Shown here: piece by piece, positions 61,372-64,000 of the stretch | How the letters are laid out: the number at the start of each line of letters is the position of its first letter | Position numbering within the stretch: the first letter of the stretch is position 1 | Assembly (NCBI GenBank): GCA_947385775.1 | Contig: CANDMI010000002.1 | Span: 1-64,000, forward strand | Reading direction: 5' to 3' | DNA from: an uncultured Eubacterium sp. | GTDB lineage: Bacteria > Bacillota > Clostridia > Lachnospirales > Lachnospiraceae | DNA: 64,000 bases | Position numbers and translations under genes: made by a program | Notes under the pieces: generated by a model | Told to the model about the DNA's origin: nothing | Database searches by the model: none | The model's input: the letters and a program-made list of their open reading frames with translations, nothing else

Positions 61372-62132
61372 TGCTGTTTACATATGAGGGATATGCCAGT
61401 CTGCTCTCATTGCTTCGTGAAAATGGGTATGAAGCGCGGAATTTCCATGATTACAAGGATGTGAAAAGATCTGTGGTATTGCGGCATGATGTGGACAACA
61501 CATTGCAAAAGGCGCTTGAGATAGCAAAAATTGAGCAGATTGGGGGGGTAAAGTCTACGTTCTTCCTGATGCTTTCATCAGATTTTTACAATGTTTTTTC
61601 GGCTGAGAGTAAAAAAATCATAGAAATGTTGTATTTTTATGGTCATGAAATTGGGCTTCATTTTGACGAGATGAGATATGCCGATCAGATAGGAAATGTG
61701 GAGGGGATCTGTGAGAGAATCCATGAAGAAGCAGGCGTTTTAGCTCATGCGGTAGGAAAGCCTGTTCGTACGGTTTCAATGCACAGACCATCGCAGCGTG
61801 TCATAGATGCTGACCTAAAGATATCGGGGATCGTAAACACATATAGCAAGGAGTTTTTTGTAACTTTTAAATATTTATCTGACAGTAGGAGAAGATGGAG
61901 AGAGCCGGTTGAAAAAATAATAAAATCAGGTCAATTCGAAAGACTGCAAATATTAGTTCATCCTTTCTGGTATAACAAAAAGGAACTGAACATTCATGAC
62001 TCGGTATGTGCATTCGTAAATCATGCCAATCTGCAAAGGTATGAGACGCTGGATGATAATTTTACGAGCCTTAATGAGGTTATGAGTAGGACTGAAATAA
62101 CGGGAGTAAACGAAAGGATGCGTATATTTTGA
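61371..62132 (+). CDS. Polysaccharide deacetylase-like protein
   Basis: 253 aa. VVLRHDVDNTLQKALEIAKI holds the H-D-V-D metal/catalytic motif of NodB-fold deacetylases, and GHEIGLHFDEMRY matches the second metal-binding region (H-x-H-like). It lacks a signal peptide, so it acts in the cytoplasm, perhaps on a nucleotide sugar or lipid-linked intermediate. SMHRPSQRVIDAD and ILVHPFWYNKKELN complete the barrel. Many O-antigen loci have such a gene with unknown substrate. Confidence 0.78.
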   Translation: MLFTYEGYASLLSLLRENGYEARNFHDYKDVKRSVVLRHDVDNTLQKALEIAKIEQIGGVKSTFFLMLSSDFYNVFSAESKKIIEMLYFYGHEIGLHFDEMRYADQIGNVEGICERIHEEAGVLAHAVGKPVRTVSMHRPSQRVIDADLKISGIVNTYSKEFFVTFKYLSDSRRRWREPVEKIIKSGQFERLQILVHPFWYNKKELNIHDSVCAFVNHANLQRYETLDDNFTSLNEVMSRTEITGVNERMRIF

Positions 62133-62178
62133 ATGCGACTATAAATAGGAAATTACTAATTAGCGTAGGGGGATCAAG

Positions 62179-63075
62179 ATGAAGATTATCGATATTTTAA
62201 ATTTTCTCGATTCCAAGGGATATAAATACTCATTTATCGGTGATAGCGAAGTTAAGATAAGCGGTTTTTCATCTTTATCTTTTTATAAACGAGGCACTAT
62301 AACATGGATTAAGACGTTGGAGGCTTATCAAAAGAATTGTGGTGTAGACATTGACTGCGCTGTTGTGCAAAACGGAGTGAAGCTGCCTGTAAATTCTATT
62401 GTTTCGGAAAATTCCAAAGAATTATTTTTCACGATACTTCAAAATTTTTGGGGAAAAGGGATAAATATTGGAAGTAAAGGAAGCGGAACTGTAATTACGG
62501 GCGCGACAGAAATAGATCCGTCTGTAACAATAGGGTGCAATTGCAGCATAGTGGGCAATGTAAGAATTGGTAAAGGAACGATCATAGACCACAATGTGGT
62601 TATAGAGGGCAAGGTTGTGATTGGTGAAAATTGTCGTATTCAGTCTGGCGTTGTTATCGGAATTGATGGATTTGGCTATTATCAGAATAATGATTCAAAA
62701 GAAAAGAAAATGGTTGGGCATTTTGGCGGAGTAGTGATTGGCAATGATGTGTTTATCGGATCAAATACGAATATAGCCAGAGGAACGATTGACAATACCA
62801 CAATTGGAGATGGAGTAAAAATCGCACCATCCACTCACATTGCTCATAACAATCGCATTGGCTGTAATACGGCTGTGATCTGCTCAAACTTATATGGTTC
62901 AGTTAGCATCGGAGAAGGTTCATACATTACAGCTAGTATAATTGAAAACCAAAAGACCGTGGGGAACAACACTGTAATAGGAATGGGATCGGTAGTTAAC
63001 AGGAATATTGGCGATGATTTGGTTGCAGTGGGAATTCCGGCAAGGCCTGTTGGTATAAACGATGGCAAACTGTAG
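62179..63075 (+). CDS. LpxD/WbpD-like sugar N-acyltransferase
   Basis: 298 aa. The N-terminal ~95 residues resemble the UDP-sugar-binding domain of LpxD (KYSFIGDSEVKISGFSSLSF, GTITWIKTLEAY). A left-handed beta-helix with many hexapeptides follows (VTIGCNCSIVGNVRIGKGTI, then IDHNVVIEGKVVIGENCRIQ), including the LpxD-like GIDGFGYYQN and THIAHNNRIGCNTAV with the catalytic-type His. Since the organism shows Gram-positive traits, the role is probably capsule-sugar 3-N-acetylation (WbpD function) rather than lipid A synthesis. Confidence 0.83.
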   Translation: MKIIDILNFLDSKGYKYSFIGDSEVKISGFSSLSFYKRGTITWIKTLEAYQKNCGVDIDCAVVQNGVKLPVNSIVSENSKELFFTILQNFWGKGINIGSKGSGTVITGATEIDPSVTIGCNCSIVGNVRIGKGTIIDHNVVIEGKVVIGENCRIQSGVVIGIDGFGYYQNNDSKEKKMVGHFGGVVIGNDVFIGSNTNIARGTIDNTTIGDGVKIAPSTHIAHNNRIGCNTAVICSNLYGSVSIGEGSYITASIIENQKTVGNNTVIGMGSVVNRNIGDDLVAVGIPARPVGINDGKL

Positions 63076-63110
63076 CAGTTATAGGTGAGTTTTGTAATTA
63101 GGAGGGTGAG

Positions 63111-64000
63111 ATGAAATATGCGTTGATAGGATGTGGAAGAATATCGCCAAATCATATTGCCGCGGCAAAGGCAAATAATCTGGAATTTGTGGGGCTTTGC
63201 GATCTTGATGACAGGATGCTGTACGATAAGGCTGTAAAGTTTAACTTAATGGATGTTCCGTGGTATACAGATTACCATGAAATGTTAGAAAAGGAACGGC
63301 CAGAATTAGTTGCAATTGCGACGGAGTCAGGCAAACATGCTGTGATCGCCCTTGATTGTATTGACGTTGGATGTAATTTAATCATAGAAAAACCAATAGC
63401 TCTTTCGTTAAGCGAAGCGGATGAGATCATTCGCAGGGCGAGGGAAAATGGAATTAAGGTTTGCGCTAATCATCAAAACCGTTTCAATAAGTCCATTCAG
63501 AAAATTAGAGATTCGGTTGACAGGGGACGATTTGGTCGGATGTTCTATGGAACGGCTCATATTCGGTGGCATCGTGACTGGGAATATTATTCCAGAGCGG
63601 ATTGGCGCGGAACATGGGAGCAGGATGGCGGCGCCCTCATGAATCAATGCATTCATAATATCGATCTTTTAAGATGGATGATGGGAGATGAGATTAAGGA
63701 AGTTGTTGGTATGACGGATCGTTTGAATCACGAATATATTGAAGCGGAGGATCTTGGTATTGCGCTTATCAAATTTCGGAATGGCTCATATGGCATCGTA
63801 GAAGGGACTACTAATGTTTATCCAAGAAATCTCGAAGAGACTTTGTATCTTTTTGGTGAAAAAGGTACGGTCAAAGTGGGCGGAGCGTCTGTAAATAAGA
63901 TTGAAGAATGGCGTTTTTCAGATGCTCTTGATGATCCGGATGAGGTGAAAAGGCAGTTTTGTGAGGATCCTCCTAATGTCTATGGCTTTGGACACACGCC
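63111..64000 (+). CDS. Gfo/Idh/MocA oxidoreductase (WbpB-like), cut by window end
   Basis: At least 296 aa, no stop before base 64000. RBS AGGAGGGTGAG before ATG 63111. The Rossmann motif is KYALIGCGRISPNHIAAAKA; the catalytic EKP is in NLIIEKPIALSLSEADEIIR; the substrate domain includes CANHQNRFNKSIQKIRD and GGALMNQCIHNIDLLRWMMG with catalytic-type residues. WbpB oxidises position 3 of UDP-GlcNAcA. With the dehydrogenase, epimerase and acyltransferase it completes most of the 2,3-diamino-uronic acid route; a WbpE-type aminotransferase would be expected just outside the window. Confidence 0.9.
   Translation, partial: MKYALIGCGRISPNHIAAAKANNLEFVGLCDLDDRMLYDKAVKFNLMDVPWYTDYHEMLEKERPELVAIATESGKHAVIALDCIDVGCNLIIEKPIALSLSEADEIIRRARENGIKVCANHQNRFNKSIQKIRDSVDRGRFGRMFYGTAHIRWHRDWEYYSRADWRGTWEQDGGALMNQCIHNIDLLRWMMGDEIKEVVGMTDRLNHEYIEAEDLGIALIKFRNGSYGIVEGTTNVYPRNLEETLYLFGEKGTVKVGGASVNKIEEWRFSDALDDPDEVKRQFCEDPPNVYGFGHT

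Overview
The window looks like chromosomal DNA of a low-to-mid-GC Gram-positive anaerobe, most likely a Lachnospiraceae-type Clostridium. This rests on strong AGGAGG-type ribosome sites, consensus TTGACA/TATAAT promoters, ArgR-type operators, a BspA-like leucine-rich-repeat gene, a LoaP-type NusG paralogue and several proteins familiar only from gut Clostridia. I cannot name a genus. The first ~46 bases carry Illumina adapter sequence, so the left edge is a contig end with untrimmed adapter, and the first gene is cut there. The right edge cuts a Gfo/Idh/MocA oxidoreductase gene.

Layout. 0-1 kb: truncated LRR gene and a small reverse-strand gene. 0.9-6.3 kb: a TetR regulator divergent from a five-gene operon (SCP2-like lipid-binding protein, alpha/beta hydrolase, stand-alone condensation-domain-like acyltransferase, acyl carrier protein, adenylate-forming ligase), with two TetR-style operators at the promoter. 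6.3-8.1 kb: ilvN-ilvC. 8.15-10.2 kb: a MazEF module with its own palindromic operator, small ORFs and an Rpn-like PD-(D/E)XK nuclease. 10.37-10.69 kb: a predicted invertible promoter before a PglD-like acetyltransferase. 11.5-14 kb: sugar-binding lipoprotein and a HisC/CobD-like aminotransferase. 14.1-21 kb: a four-gene uncharacterised operon (giant protein, Hsp70/actin-fold-like protein, TPR protein, coiled-coil membrane protein). 21-24.2 kb: AraC/GyrI regulator, moaC, yqeB, PIN toxin-antitoxin-like pair. 24.4-28.9 kb: response regulator, ABC transporter and histidine kinase, followed by a decayed FtsX/BceB-like permease. 29-36.2 kb: cysK-like gene, S41 protease, two Uma2 paralogues around a mixed accessory patch (PadR, DUF1700-like protein, tyrosine recombinase, XRE). 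36.3-41.4 kb: glnS, DUF2225, MocR and MerR regulators. 41.5-47 kb: arginine genes argG and, divergently, argC-GNAT-argB-argD, with ARG-box operators between them. 47.3-64 kb: a capsule/exopolysaccharide locus.

The capsule locus is headed by a second predicted invertible promoter, then a LoaP-like antiterminator and an intrinsic terminator. Next come a PglE/PglC/PglD-like priming trio and an AT-richer cassette of glycosyltransferases, a Wzy-like polymerase, an N-acetyl-sugar amidotransferase broken at a G7 run, a nucleotide-sugar dehydrogenase, a 2-epimerase, a polysaccharide-deacetylase-like protein, an LpxD/WbpD-like acyltransferase and a WbpB-like oxidoreductase. Together these resemble the WbpA/B/D/I/G route to acetamidino-mannuronic acids.

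The standout observation is the pair of invertible elements (10376-10691 and 47265-47554). Each is bounded by inverted repeats with recombinase-like arms around a 7-bp core. Each carries a near-perfect sigma-A promoter pointing away from the sugar genes and an intrinsic terminator facing them, so both are drawn here in an OFF state. The two loci share arms but have different cores, which would let one recombinase flip both without joining them. All functional statements are read from sequence and recalled family knowledge; no search was run.
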